In this document: piece by piece, positions 8,511 through 16,047 of the stretch
Layout: each line of letters opens with the position of its first letter
Numbering within the stretch: position 1 is the first letter of the stretch
Assembly: GCA_900552715.1 (NCBI GenBank)
Contig: USAV01000013.1
Span: 1 to 28,506, forward strand
Direction of reading: 5' to 3'
DNA: 28,506 nt
Origin: an uncultured Veillonella sp.
GTDB taxonomy: Bacteria; Bacillota; Negativicutes; Veillonellales; Veillonellaceae
Position numbers and translations under genes: made by a program
Notes under the pieces: model-generated
Databases searched by the model: none
Told to the model about the DNA's origin: nothing
The model's input: only the letters and a program-made list of their open reading frames with translations

Positions 8511-8691
8511 CAACAAATGTAGATAAAATCTATGTTATTCTATATTCCAATGAGTTATATGGAATATGACTAAATTTGAATAACACCTCTACATCAAGAT
8601 AGGATGTAAAAATTATTATATCATTCTAAGATGAAAAAAGGTGTATCTAATAGCACATAACCTCAGTAATACAATCTATTCCTATACAAAT

Positions 8692-8730
8692 AAAAAAGAG
8701 GCTTCAATGAAATCATTAAAGTCTCTTTTT
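8692..8730 (-). terminator. Terminator at the end of the pdu operon
   Basis: Imperfect hairpin 8697-8726 (AGAGGCTTCAATGA pairing with TCATTAAAGTCTCT) with A runs on the left and T runs on the right, so it can act in both directions. On the - strand it follows the pduQ stop by about 60 bases and ends in six T. Confidence 0.8.
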
Positions 8731-8787
8731 CGGTCTTATATTTTCTAGTTTTAGTATTCAATCTATATAGTACTCAATCTATATAAA

Positions 8788-9906
8788 TTACAATACTTTT
8801 TTATATAAACCAATAAGATCATCATGGTTAGCTGGATATGGATTAAATCTGTAACACATATCCTCTAGTGCTCTATCTGCCATAAGGTCGAGCTTAGTTT
8901 CCGATACAGCTTTATCTACACCAAAGGCTGTCAGATTCATTGGACAGTCTAATGTATGTTGCAATGTAACGATAGCTTCTATAAGAGCAGCTAATTTATC
9001 CACCTCTGATGCATTATGACCTGCAAAGCCTAATTTAGCAGATAAATGAGCATATTTTTTAGCTACCGCCGGATTGCGAGAGCAATTAAATCCAATTACA
9101 TACGGCAAGAGCATACTATTAGCTAGACCATGAGGCACATGGAATTGTCCTCCCAACTGATGAGCCATAGCATGAACGATACCTAAGCCAGCCTTGTTAA
9201 AGGAAAGACCTGCAAGGCATGATGCTTCGTGCATAGACATGCGGTCTTGCTCTGTTGCTGTTGGCTTATGACATCTTGGTAAGTATTCAAAGACAAGCTC
9301 AATCGCCTGTTGGGCCAATGCATCGGTAAAGTTATTGGCAGCAGTCGCTACATAAGCTTCTAGCGCATGAACGAGTACATCCATACCACTAAAAGCAGTA
9401 ACACTTGGTGGAGATGTTTTTACAAATAATGGCGTTAATAAAGCTTCGTCTGGCAATACCGCATCATCCACAAGAGGATACTTAATTTGCGTTTCTTTAT
9501 CTGTAAGAACAGCAAAGGAGGTTACTTCAGACCCTGTGCCGCTAGTAGTAGGCACGGCAATAAAGGATTTGATATCCATATGCTTTAATTTACGACCAAA
9601 ATAAGCAATCCCTTTGCTCATATCAATGCAAGAGCCACCACCTATAGCAATGATGACGGATGGTTTAATACCTTCCATAAATTCAATGCCCTTTACTACA
9701 TGCGTTATGGGCGGATCAGGCACCACATCAGTGTAGATAGTTACTTTATTTTTACTGTCCATTAAGCTCATCACATACGTAAGGCTTGGAGAATCTTTTA
9801 AAAATGGATCACATATGATAAGGATGGATTCATTATTAAATTCTGTAAGACGATTCAACGAATCTGGTCCTGCATAAATTTGAGTTGGAAAAGTCCATTT
9901 ATTCAT
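8788..9906 (-). CDS. pduQ: Iron-containing alcohol dehydrogenase, propanol dehydrogenase
   Basis: 372-residue group III (Fe-dependent) alcohol dehydrogenase that reduces propionaldehyde to 1-propanol with NADH, regenerating NAD+ for PduP inside the compartment. The nucleotide-binding loop AIGGGSCIDMSKGIA (about 91-105) is followed by PTTSGTGSEVT. Metal ligands are visible as D and H in GMDVLVHALEAYV (about 179-191) and two histidines in VHAMAHQLGGQFHVPHGLAN (about 247-266). Length equals that of known PduQ. It is the last gene of the operon, 11 bases after pduP, and is followed by a terminator. A general butanol or ethanol dehydrogenase would look similar; the context favours PduQ. Confidence 0.92.
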   Translation of the reverse strand: MNKWTFPTQIYAGPDSLNRLTEFNNESILIICDPFLKDSPSLTYVMSLMDSKNKVTIYTDVVPDPPITHVVKGIEFMEGIKPSVIIAIGGGSCIDMSKGIAYFGRKLKHMDIKSFIAVPTTSGTGSEVTSFAVLTDKETQIKYPLVDDAVLPDEALLTPLFVKTSPPSVTAFSGMDVLVHALEAYVATAANNFTDALAQQAIELVFEYLPRCHKPTATEQDRMSMHEASCLAGLSFNKAGLGIVHAMAHQLGGQFHVPHGLANSMLLPYVIGFNCSRNPAVAKKYAHLSAKLGFAGHNASEVDKLAALIEAIVTLQHTLDCPMNLTAFGVDKAVSETKLDLMADRALEDMCYRFNPYPANHDDLIGLYKKVL

Positions 9907-9917
9907 ATGCTCACCAC

Positions 9918-11348
9918 CTATCGAATGTTAAATCCTGTTGTTAAACAACATCTACGACGTCGTGCAAAGCAGCGAGCCGATGTAGTCGATTCCCCAGTAG
10001 GTGTAGCAATCGTAAAGGTTGTTGTACCTTCTCCACTAAAACCAAGGCCAGCATAAGATGGACCATTTTTAACAAAAATAGATGTTTTCATTTTACGGGC
10101 CATCCGATTGAGGCGTTCCATATTTAAGGAATGCATTGTTGCCGTATGATGTAAGCCCGCTTCTAACATCAAGCATACATCGAGACCTTCATCAAAGCTA
10201 TCTACCGTTACAACCGGTAGAATAGGCATTAACATTTCAATCACTGCAAATGGATGGTCTTTTGGTGTACGCATGATAATCAATCGTGGATCACCGTTGT
10301 ACGGAATATGTGCTGCATCAAGAATGACGCTTGCATTCTTACCGACGAACTTTTTGTTTGGTGTCCCATTTGGTAATACAGTTAAATCCACTAAGCGTTG
10401 AATATCTTGTTGATTTTCAATGAGGACGCATCCTGCTTTCACCATTTCTTGAACTAGTTGTGGCTCGATTTGGCGCATGGCAACGACGCTCTTTTCAGCG
10501 ATACATAGAATATTATTATCGAGGCTAGCACCGAGGACGATATCTTGAGCCGCCTTTTTAATATCTGCTGTTTCATCTACAAAGGCTGGTGGATTACCAG
10601 CACCGGCACCGATAACCTTTTTGCCACTTTGAAGCGCTTGTTTTACAACCCCAGGACCACCAGTAACAACTAGTAAGCTCACATCGGGGTGCAACATCAT
10701 CTCTTGAGCGGACTCAATAGATGGCTCACGAAGTGTGACGATTAGGTTTTCAATGCCAATCGATTTAGCAATAATTTGGTTAAGTTCACTAACTAGCAAC
10801 CGACTTAGATGCTTAGCACCAGGATGAACACTAAAGAATACGGCATTTCCTGCTGCTAGCATACCGATTGTATTACATATTAACGTTTCTGCTGGATTTG
10901 TACTTGGTGTAATAGCACCGATGACACCGTAGGCAGACAATTCGTATAATGTCATGCCGTTGTCACCAGTTTCACATTCTGTAACGAGATCTTCTACACC
11001 CGGTGTTTTATCGAGTGTAAGATTTAATTTCAATACTTTATCTGCAACTCGACCCATTCCTGTTTCTTCAACAGTTTTTTGAGCCAACTCTTGTACTCGT
11101 GGGCGCATAGCAGCACGGATGTCTGCTATTACCTTTTCACGGGTTGCCAAGGTGCAATCTTCAAAGCGCGCTTGCGCTGCTTTTGCTGCTTGAATAGCCT
11201 CATCAACAGTATCAAATACACCTGGTTCAACTTGACCTCTAGGCGCTTGTTTAAAAGGTTGTGATGAGGCTACTTCTTGCTTTTGCCCCTGTAATACATC
11301 TATAACCATGGAGCGGATCATTTCTTTCAACTGTGTATTGTTTTCCAT
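9918..11348 (-). CDS. pduP: CoA-acylating propionaldehyde dehydrogenase
   Basis: 476 residues. Oxidises propionaldehyde to propionyl-CoA with NAD+ in the microcompartment lumen. I start at ATG 11348 (MENNTQLKEMIRSM) because GGAGG lies 6 bases upstream; the open frame continues to 11411 without a ribosome site. Residues 1-19 are an amphipathic encapsulation helix (TQLKEMIRSMVIDVLQG), followed by a Gln/Ser/Pro linker (about 20-40) and the aldehyde dehydrogenase fold. The catalytic Cys is in NNILCIAEKSVV (about residues 277-288). The C-terminus (PTGESTTSARCFARRRRC) resembles known PduP. The 131-base gap upstream to pduN is larger than most in the operon and holds a small hairpin (TTGCAT/ATGCAA, 11368-11384) but no convincing promoter. 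Confidence 0.94.
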   Translation of the reverse strand: MENNTQLKEMIRSMVIDVLQGQKQEVASSQPFKQAPRGQVEPGVFDTVDEAIQAAKAAQARFEDCTLATREKVIADIRAAMRPRVQELAQKTVEETGMGRVADKVLKLNLTLDKTPGVEDLVTECETGDNGMTLYELSAYGVIGAITPSTNPAETLICNTIGMLAAGNAVFFSVHPGAKHLSRLLVSELNQIIAKSIGIENLIVTLREPSIESAQEMMLHPDVSLLVVTGGPGVVKQALQSGKKVIGAGAGNPPAFVDETADIKKAAQDIVLGASLDNNILCIAEKSVVAMRQIEPQLVQEMVKAGCVLIENQQDIQRLVDLTVLPNGTPNKKFVGKNASVILDAAHIPYNGDPRLIIMRTPKDHPFAVIEMLMPILPVVTVDSFDEGLDVCLMLEAGLHHTATMHSLNMERLNRMARKMKTSIFVKNGPSYAGLGFSGEGTTTFTIATPTGESTTSARCFARRRRCCLTTGFNIR

Positions 11349-11479
11349 CATGAACCTCCATATAGGTTGCATTGCTGATGCAATGACCATGTCAACTAAC
11401 GGTGTACACAATCAAGGATACATTCATGATGTGACACAATAACTAGGTTTAACTCTGGCACCAGCTATTTCCTATACAA

Positions 11480-11746
11480 TTATTTTTCAAAACTATCAAT
11501 AATACCCACAATAGCGCAATCTACTGCGGTGCCTTTATCATCTTCGAAAATATGCCGTGCCGATGAGCCTCGAGTTAGAAGCACATATTCACCTTCACCA
11601 GCACATACTGTATCGACGGCGATTTCTATGCGCCCCGTCAACTCTTGTTCTCCATCGAGAATGTCCACCATCATCAGTTTCATTCCCTTTAGAGATTCAT
11701 GCTTTTGAGTAGATACGATACTACCCACTACTTTACCGACTTGCAT
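11480..11746 (-). CDS. pduN: Microcompartment pentameric vertex protein
   Basis: 88-residue BMC-P (EutN/CcmL fold, Pfam EutN_CcmL type) protein that caps the vertices of the polyhedral shell. The start is ATG 11746 (MQVGKVVGSIVSTQKHESLKG). The family signature GKVVGxxVxTxKxxxLxGxKL is clear, followed by AVDTVCAGEGEYVLLTRGSSAR, in which the GxGExVLxxxGSSAR motif forms the pentamer pore. The start overlaps the pduM 3' end by 14 bases, implying translational coupling. The only BMC-P gene in the cluster, so probably essential for shell closure. Confidence 0.94.
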   Translation of the reverse strand: MQVGKVVGSIVSTQKHESLKGMKLMMVDILDGEQELTGRIEIAVDTVCAGEGEYVLLTRGSSARHIFEDDKGTAVDCAIVGIIDSFEK

Positions 11747-12224
11747 ACTTCTCGTTCCCTTCAATTATTGTGATATGTAAGCGCTCAATTTCATCTCGAG
11801 CAGCCATGGTAAACCGTTGTCCCCTATATATGACGATAATAGACTGACTTTCACAAGATCTTACAAAAGAGGCCGTTATCCATCCTTGATGGCTGGCATA
11901 TATAGGACGACCAAATTTATCTAGAAATTTGATAGGCCAATCTAGAATAACTGATGGATTCAGCAACGAGGTTACAGGGACTGCGAGTCGTATTGTCACC
12001 TCACAGTCATACGCTAATGCACGGTGCAAACAGGCTACCCAAGGCACCAATGTATCGCTCATTAACTCTCGTATATGACCATAATCTATACCAGCAAAAG
12101 AAATGAGTTGATTCTGCAACAATATATGTTCATCATAGTTATTGCATTCTGTGACCATAAACGTAGCAGTGGATGTCATGCGCTTTTCTAGGCGTTCTAG
12201 CACCAGTTTAACTAATGCATCCAT
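11733..12224 (-). CDS. pduM: Microcompartment assembly protein PduM
   Basis: 163 residues from ATG 12224, one base after the eutJ-like stop; the length equals that usual for PduM. PduM is a structural component needed for proper Pdu compartment formation; its biochemical role is unsettled. The protein opens with a short amphipathic helix, DALVKLVLERLEKR, resembling encapsulation helices of the cargo enzymes in the same operon. The remainder (VTECNNYDEHILLQNQLISFAG..., RFTMAARDEIERLHITIIEG) fits the PduM family by length, position between eutJ-like and pduN, and overall pattern. Identification rests partly on gene order. No catalytic motif is apparent. Confidence 0.8.
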   Translation of the reverse strand: MDALVKLVLERLEKRMTSTATFMVTECNNYDEHILLQNQLISFAGIDYGHIRELMSDTLVPWVACLHRALAYDCEVTIRLAVPVTSLLNPSVILDWPIKFLDKFGRPIYASHQGWITASFVRSCESQSIIVIYRGQRFTMAARDEIERLHITIIEGNEKYASR

Positions 12225-12225
12225 A

Positions 12226-13062
12226 TTAATGCTCACTTCCCATGGCAATCCCTAAGGGCGTTACAAATTCTGGATATAATGGCTTATCTACGGGTAATCC
12301 TATATATTGACTGAAAGTTTTGGTAAACTCCTCAAAATTAGAAGCACCACCTACAACAACAATAGGAGTCCCCTTTTCATAGCCACCCTCTTGTAACGCA
12401 CGCTTAGAAATAGCTGCCATTTTCTCTACAACAGGCCGTATGGTTGCATATACATCCCGTTTATTAGCTTCATTCCGCTTATAAGCCTCCGCTTCAGGGA
12501 TGGAAATCCCATAGGCCCCGCTAATAACAAGGTTCATATGGGTGCCTCCTGTAGGCTCATCTACGGTATATACAACTCGGCCATCTTTTAAAATGCTTAT
12601 GCCAGTAGTCCCACCACCGACGTCGATAACAGCGCCATCAGTAATGCCTAGCACATTAGCAGCAGCGGTAGGTTCGTCTAGAATACAAGTCACTTCAAAA
12701 CCGGCGCTTTCTAGAACGTGACCTACTACATCTTTATTCTTGCCTATCGTTCCAGGTGGAACAGCTGCTGCGGCATATACAAGTTCTGTGCCTAAGGCTG
12801 CTTCCACCTTAGCCTTTAACGCTCGCGTAATTGTAACAGCTCCCACATAGTCAACTACAAGGCCATCTCGAATGGACTCATTGTATTCAAAGGCACCATA
12901 AATAGGTTTACCTTTGTCGTTAACTACGGATAGGACAATAGATGATGTACCAAGGTCAATACCTACACGCAAATTCTTTTGATTATGCGAGCTCACTTGT
13001 TTGGACTCTACAAGATCAGAGAACTCTTGCAATGTATTATTTGCCTTTTTCAAACCCTTCAT
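12226..13062 (-). CDS. eutJ: EutJ-like actin/Hsp70-fold ATPase
   Basis: 278 residues from ATG 13062 (MKGLKKANNTLQEF), preceded by AGGTGAT. An actin/Hsp70-type ATPase without a substrate-binding domain. Phosphate loop 1 is RVGIDLGTSSIVLSVVND (about 37-54), phosphate loop 2 is AVIDVGGGTTGISIL (about 160-174), and the adenosine motif is IVVVGGASNFEEF (about 234-246). EutJ is proposed to be a chaperone or reactivation factor in ethanolamine microcompartments, and homologues also occur in Pdu operons of Firmicutes. Here it follows pduL by 13 bases. PduGH already supplies diol dehydratase reactivation, so this protein may serve assembly of another component. Function is inferred only. Confidence 0.85.
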   Translation of the reverse strand: MKGLKKANNTLQEFSDLVESKQVSSHNQKNLRVGIDLGTSSIVLSVVNDKGKPIYGAFEYNESIRDGLVVDYVGAVTITRALKAKVEAALGTELVYAAAAVPPGTIGKNKDVVGHVLESAGFEVTCILDEPTAAANVLGITDGAVIDVGGGTTGISILKDGRVVYTVDEPTGGTHMNLVISGAYGISIPEAEAYKRNEANKRDVYATIRPVVEKMAAISKRALQEGGYEKGTPIVVVGGASNFEEFTKTFSQYIGLPVDKPLYPEFVTPLGIAMGSEH

Positions 13063-13075
13063 CGTATCACCTACT

Positions 13076-13696
13076 TTACTGTACAATTCTCGCCATCACT
13101 GTACCTTGTACATTGGCAGCATTCGCCTCATCTGTATCAATATGGAGTTCTAGGACAAAACCAGGCACGGCCCGAACGATGACATCACCAAATACAGTGG
13201 TGCGTTCTGGCGTTTGAAGTTCAACATTAACGCTATCGCCATCATTTACATTAAGCCGTTTTGCATCATCAGGCGACATATGAATATGTCGCTTTGCAAC
13301 GATACAAATAGGTTTTGTTATTTCCCCGTTTTCCGTACATAAAGTGATCTCTACGGCTGATTCTAAATGACCAGATAGCACAATAGGAGGCTTTATGCCT
13401 AATGTACGAGCATCGGTCAACGATACCTCCACTTGTGACTGCTTTCTAAGAGGACCTAGTACGCGGACATTTTGAATGACTCCTTTAGGCCCCACTAAAG
13501 TAACTGTTTGTTCTGAAGCAAACTCTCCAGTTTGTTTTAAGTCACTTTTCTTAGTAATTGCCTGATTAGGGAATAATACATCCCAGTCCGCCTGACATAG
13601 ATGGACATGTCTATTGCTCACACCTACGGGAATGGACGATTCGAACATGGCTTCGATCACTTCTCGTACGATAGCACGAATCTGTTCCCGATCCAT
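13076..13696 (-). CDS. pduL: Phosphate propanoyltransferase
   Basis: 206 residues. Converts propionyl-CoA and phosphate to propionyl-phosphate and CoA, recycling CoA inside the shell. Two zinc-binding blocks typical of the PTAC family are visible: GVSNRHVHLCQ (about 24-34) and AKRHIHMSPDDAKRLNVNDGD (about 133-153). Residues 1-18 (MDREQIRAIVREVIEAMF) form an amphipathic encapsulation helix like those on PduP and PduD. The downstream kinase (PduW) that would make ATP and propionate is not in the cluster, so a housekeeping acetate or propionate kinase is presumably used. Confidence 0.94.
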   Translation of the reverse strand: MDREQIRAIVREVIEAMFESSIPVGVSNRHVHLCQADWDVLFPNQAITKKSDLKQTGEFASEQTVTLVGPKGVIQNVRVLGPLRKQSQVEVSLTDARTLGIKPPIVLSGHLESAVEITLCTENGEITKPICIVAKRHIHMSPDDAKRLNVNDGDSVNVELQTPERTTVFGDVIVRAVPGFVLELHIDTDEANAANVQGTVMARIVQ

Positions 13697-13702
13697 AAGC
13701 TA

Positions 13703-13978
13703 TTATCCTTTCTTAGGTAAGATTAATTCTACGTCGCTATGAGGGCGTGGAATTACATGAGTGGATACTACTTCGCCTACTTTTTGTGCTGCTGCACAGC
13801 CTGCATCAACCGCTGCTTTTACAGCGCCTACATCACCGCGAACCATTACTGTTACAAGACCAGAACCGATTTTTTCAGTACCTTCTAATGTAACGTTAGC
13901 TGCTTTTACCATTGCGTCAGCCGCTTCAATGGCGCCTACTAAACCTTTTGTTTCTACCATGCCTAATGCGTTATTCAT
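13703..13978 (-). CDS. pduJ: Major hexameric shell protein (PduJ-type)
   Basis: 91-residue BMC-H protein forming hexagonal tiles of the shell facets. Key features are ALGMVETKGLVGAIEAADAM, the pore loop KIGSGL (about residues 38-43), VRGDVGAVKAAVDAG, and HVIPRPHSDVELILP at the C-terminus. It is close to the PduA-type gene at 15722-16003 (nearly identical over the core, differing mainly near residues 30-35, 62-72 and the tail), so assigning A or J to each copy rests on gene order. A clean AAGGAG site precedes the ATG. Confidence 0.93.
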   Translation of the reverse strand: MNNALGMVETKGLVGAIEAADAMVKAANVTLEGTEKIGSGLVTVMVRGDVGAVKAAVDAGCAAAQKVGEVVSTHVIPRPHSDVELILPKKG

Positions 13979-14004
13979 GATAATCTCCTTTATTTTTTAC
14001 TACT

Positions 14005-14535
14005 TTATTTCTTTTTAGAGTTTTTCTTTGGCGTTGTTTTCTTTGTACCTGTGGACTTAGAACTTTTCGGTTCTATGATAGTAGATACAATTTCATCTAA
14101 CACTTCAACAACCTTTTCATCTAATTTGGGTTTCTCTGTTTTAGAAGTTGTAACTTCAGCTTTGACTGGTTCAGTTTCTATAATTTCTTTAGTTTCTTGA
14201 ACACTAGCACTCGCCTTAGTTAACTGTGTATCATCAGATACTTTAGCTGGCTTATCTGTAAAGTCATCATTAAAGGATTCTACTAAGCCTTCTGCAGGCC
14301 GTGGAATTACTTTATGAGCTACATACAGGTTCATCCCTTTTGTAAGAGCCACACCGGTCTGAACAGCCGCTTCTACAGCTGCTACATCACCGGCAACCTT
14401 TACTGTCATCCAGCCAAGGCCTCTCGTCTTTTCTATGCCTATCAACCGTACATTTGCAGCTTTAACCATTGCATCTGATGCGGTGATAGCCCCCAGTAAA
14501 CCAGCTACTTCTAGTAACCCTAGTGAATCTTTCAC
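14005..14535 (-). CDS. pduK: BMC-H shell protein with long Lys-rich C-terminal extension (PduK-like)
   Basis: 176 residues, starting at a GTG with GGGAGGTGG upstream. Residues 1-90 are a BMC-H domain (LGLLEVAGLLGAITASDAM, then AGDVAAVEAAVQTG and HKVIPRPAEGL). Its pore region reads EKTRGLGWMTVKV, not KIGSGL as in PduA/J. Residues 90-176 are an extension that is acidic and Thr/Glu-rich, contains a predicted amphipathic helix DEKVVEVLDEIVSTII (about 139-154) and ends in a strongly basic tail (TGTKKTTPKKNSKKK). PduK of enterobacteria is also a BMC-H with an extension, but a Cys-bearing one; this one has no Cys. The name follows position and architecture. Confidence 0.8.
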   Translation of the reverse strand: MKDSLGLLEVAGLLGAITASDAMVKAANVRLIGIEKTRGLGWMTVKVAGDVAAVEAAVQTGVALTKGMNLYVAHKVIPRPAEGLVESFNDDFTDKPAKVSDDTQLTKASASVQETKEIIETEPVKAEVTTSKTEKPKLDEKVVEVLDEIVSTIIEPKSSKSTGTKKTTPKKNSKKK

Positions 14536-14601
14536 TATGCCACCTCCCGACGTCTATTTCTGTTGATAATTCGCACACAGGATTCATGCATTCCTATAAC
14601 G

Positions 14602-14781
14602 TTAGCTACGTTGCATATCTACTAACATTTGACGAATCAAATCTTTTAATTCTGGTTCTTGAGATTCTGTTTTAGGTTCTTCTTTCGGTGTCGCCTGAAC
14701 AGGCTCATCCTTGAGCATACCTACTTCATCCATTATGTCCATAATGATAGCCCGTAACATTTGTTCATTTAGTTCTGCCAT
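14602..14781 (-). CDS. 59-residue protein with two encapsulation-peptide-like helices
   Basis: A small ORF of 59 codons plus TAA, start ATG 14781, with a consensus AGGAGG 7 bases upstream, lying between pduB and the pduK-like gene. The N-terminal LNEQMLRAIIMDIMDEVG closely follows the PduD N-terminal helix of this operon (INRDVLRSIILDVLQEMG). The C-terminal LKDLIRQMLVDMQ resembles the PduP helix (LKEMIRSMVIDVLQ). They are joined by a Pro/Glu/Lys/Thr linker (about residues 23-44) of the kind that links such helices to cargo. There is no room for an enzymatic domain. I infer a linker or adaptor between cargo and shell or between two cargo enzymes. I know no named family; coding status is supported by the ribosome site, the frame and the resemblance to neighbouring proteins. 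Confidence 0.82.
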   Translation of the reverse strand: MAELNEQMLRAIIMDIMDEVGMLKDEPVQATPKEEPKTESQEPELKDLIRQMLVDMQRS

Positions 14782-14842
14782 TATGAATCCTCCTATTCAC
14801 ATTGTGAAAGTATCATCTATAGTGACGTAATCATATGTAATG

Positions 14843-14872
14843 AATGAATGTCTCTTTGAAGCAACATTCATT
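14843..14872 (-). promoter_or_regulatory. Intercistronic stem-loop after pduB
   Basis: Perfect 9-bp stem, AATGAATGT (14843-14851) with ACATTCATT (14864-14872), starting at the pduB stop codon. It has no T tract, so it is more likely an RNA processing or stability element than a terminator. It precedes the 59-codon gene in an 89-base gap. Confidence 0.45.
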
Positions 14873-15719
14873 AAATAATGTAAGCATTACCTTTATTCTT
14901 AGGTATATCTCCCATAGTTTCTAGTAAAGCTAATCCTACATCACGTGCTGCTTTTACAGCTTGTTTAACAGCGCCAGAATCACCACAGATTTGTAAAATA
15001 ACTTCGTTACTCATAGCTGAACTCGATGGAGAACGATAGCCTACTACATCTACATTAGCTGATTTAACTGCTGTATCTGCCATAACTACACCAATAGCTG
15101 CTGGGGCCCCAACGATCAAGCCAAAGGCTTTACCCTCTGGTGTTCCAAATGCAGTCACTAATGCTTCTCCTGCGCGAGCTGTATATTGAACCTCCACATG
15201 ACCTGCTTCGTTCATATATACTTCGCCGAAGGTACGTTCTAATTCACGCAATGCTACTTCTACAGAACGTCTTACATCAGATACATCATCGCCGCCAAAT
15301 ATGATAAGGGAACCAGAACCGGCGCCACCTTTCATATCACGGGCAAGTTCAATGCTAACAATCTCGGTATTCGTTGCTTTTACAGCTTCATCAGCGGCCA
15401 TAATTTGCGGCCCTGCACCTGTACGTGAACCTAAGATACCGATAGATCGATATGACTTAGTGAGCTTCATAGCTTCCAATACTTGACTGTCTACATTGGC
15501 AATTACGAGGCCAATTGTATCGCCTGTTGTAGTACTGCCTACGTGTTCAGTAATCATTGAAGTTTGTAGTTGATTTGTAGCAGGTGAACTTACAGGTGAC
15601 GAAGCACATGCACAAGATGCATTACCTGTTGCGCCTGTAATTTTACTTAAATCAGCACCATCGATACGCATCAATACGCGCTTTAAAATCTCATCTACCA
15701 TACTTTTAGTATCGGCCAT
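14871..15719 (-). CDS. pduB: Trimeric tandem-BMC shell protein, full-length PduB
   Basis: 282 residues with an N-terminal extension followed by two BMC domains (BMC-T). The extension (about 1-60) begins with an amphipathic helix, SMVDEILKRVLMRIDG, and continues as a Ser/Ala/Thr/Pro-rich linker with two Cys (SCACASS). In Salmonella the PduB N-terminal segment ties cargo to the shell. The BMC-T core starts at about GDTIGLVIANVDSQVLEAM and has the repeated GRTGAGPQIMAADEAVKATN-type surfaces (here GSRTGAGPQIMAADEAV). A second tandem-BMC gene at 24928-25629 lacks the extension. Unlike enterobacterial pduB, the internal ATG (residue 55, MITEH) has no ribosome site before it, so PduB' is probably not made from this gene. 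Confidence 0.93.
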   Translation of the reverse strand: MADTKSMVDEILKRVLMRIDGADLSKITGATGNASCACASSPVSSPATNQLQTSMITEHVGSTTTGDTIGLVIANVDSQVLEAMKLTKSYRSIGILGSRTGAGPQIMAADEAVKATNTEIVSIELARDMKGGAGSGSLIIFGGDDVSDVRRSVEVALRELERTFGEVYMNEAGHVEVQYTARAGEALVTAFGTPEGKAFGLIVGAPAAIGVVMADTAVKSANVDVVGYRSPSSSAMSNEVILQICGDSGAVKQAVKAARDVGLALLETMGDIPKNKGNAYII

Positions 15720-15721
15720 AA

Positions 15722-16003
15722 TTATTCACCCTTTGTTGGTAAAATACCTTCTACATCTTTATGTGGTCTTGGAATTACATGAGTAGAGATAACAATGCCT
15801 ACGCGTTCTGCAGCAGCTGCACCTGCGTCTACAGCAGCTTTTACAGCACCTACATCACCGCGAACCATAACAGTAACGAGACCAGAGCCAATTTTTTCAT
15901 TGCCTACGAGTTCTACATTAGCTGCTTTAAGCATTGCATCAGCTGCTTCAATAGCGCCTACTAGGCCCTTAGTTTCCACCATACCTAATGCTTCTTGTGT
16001 CAT
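15722..16003 (-). CDS. pduA: Major hexameric shell protein (PduA-type)
   Basis: 93-residue BMC-H protein: ALGMVETKGLVGAIEAADAM, pore loop KIGSGL, VRGDVGAVKAAVDAG, HVIPRPHKDVEGILP. The pore residues match those of enterobacterial PduA, whose small polar pore admits 1,2-propanediol and limits aldehyde escape. It lies two bases upstream of full-length pduB, the usual pduA-pduB pairing, which is why I call it PduA and the copy at 13703-13978 PduJ. AAGGAGAG precedes the ATG. Confidence 0.93.
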   Translation of the reverse strand: MTQEALGMVETKGLVGAIEAADAMLKAANVELVGNEKIGSGLVTVMVRGDVGAVKAAVDAGAAAAERVGIVISTHVIPRPHKDVEGILPTKGE

Positions 16004-16047
16004 CTGTTTTCTCTCCTTTTACAAAACATAGAGCAAAGATTACAAAT

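Noticed and set aside
11349..11479. Internal promoter before pduP (a TTGACA occurs on the - strand)
   Set aside because: No -10-like sequence at 16-18 bases downstream of it.
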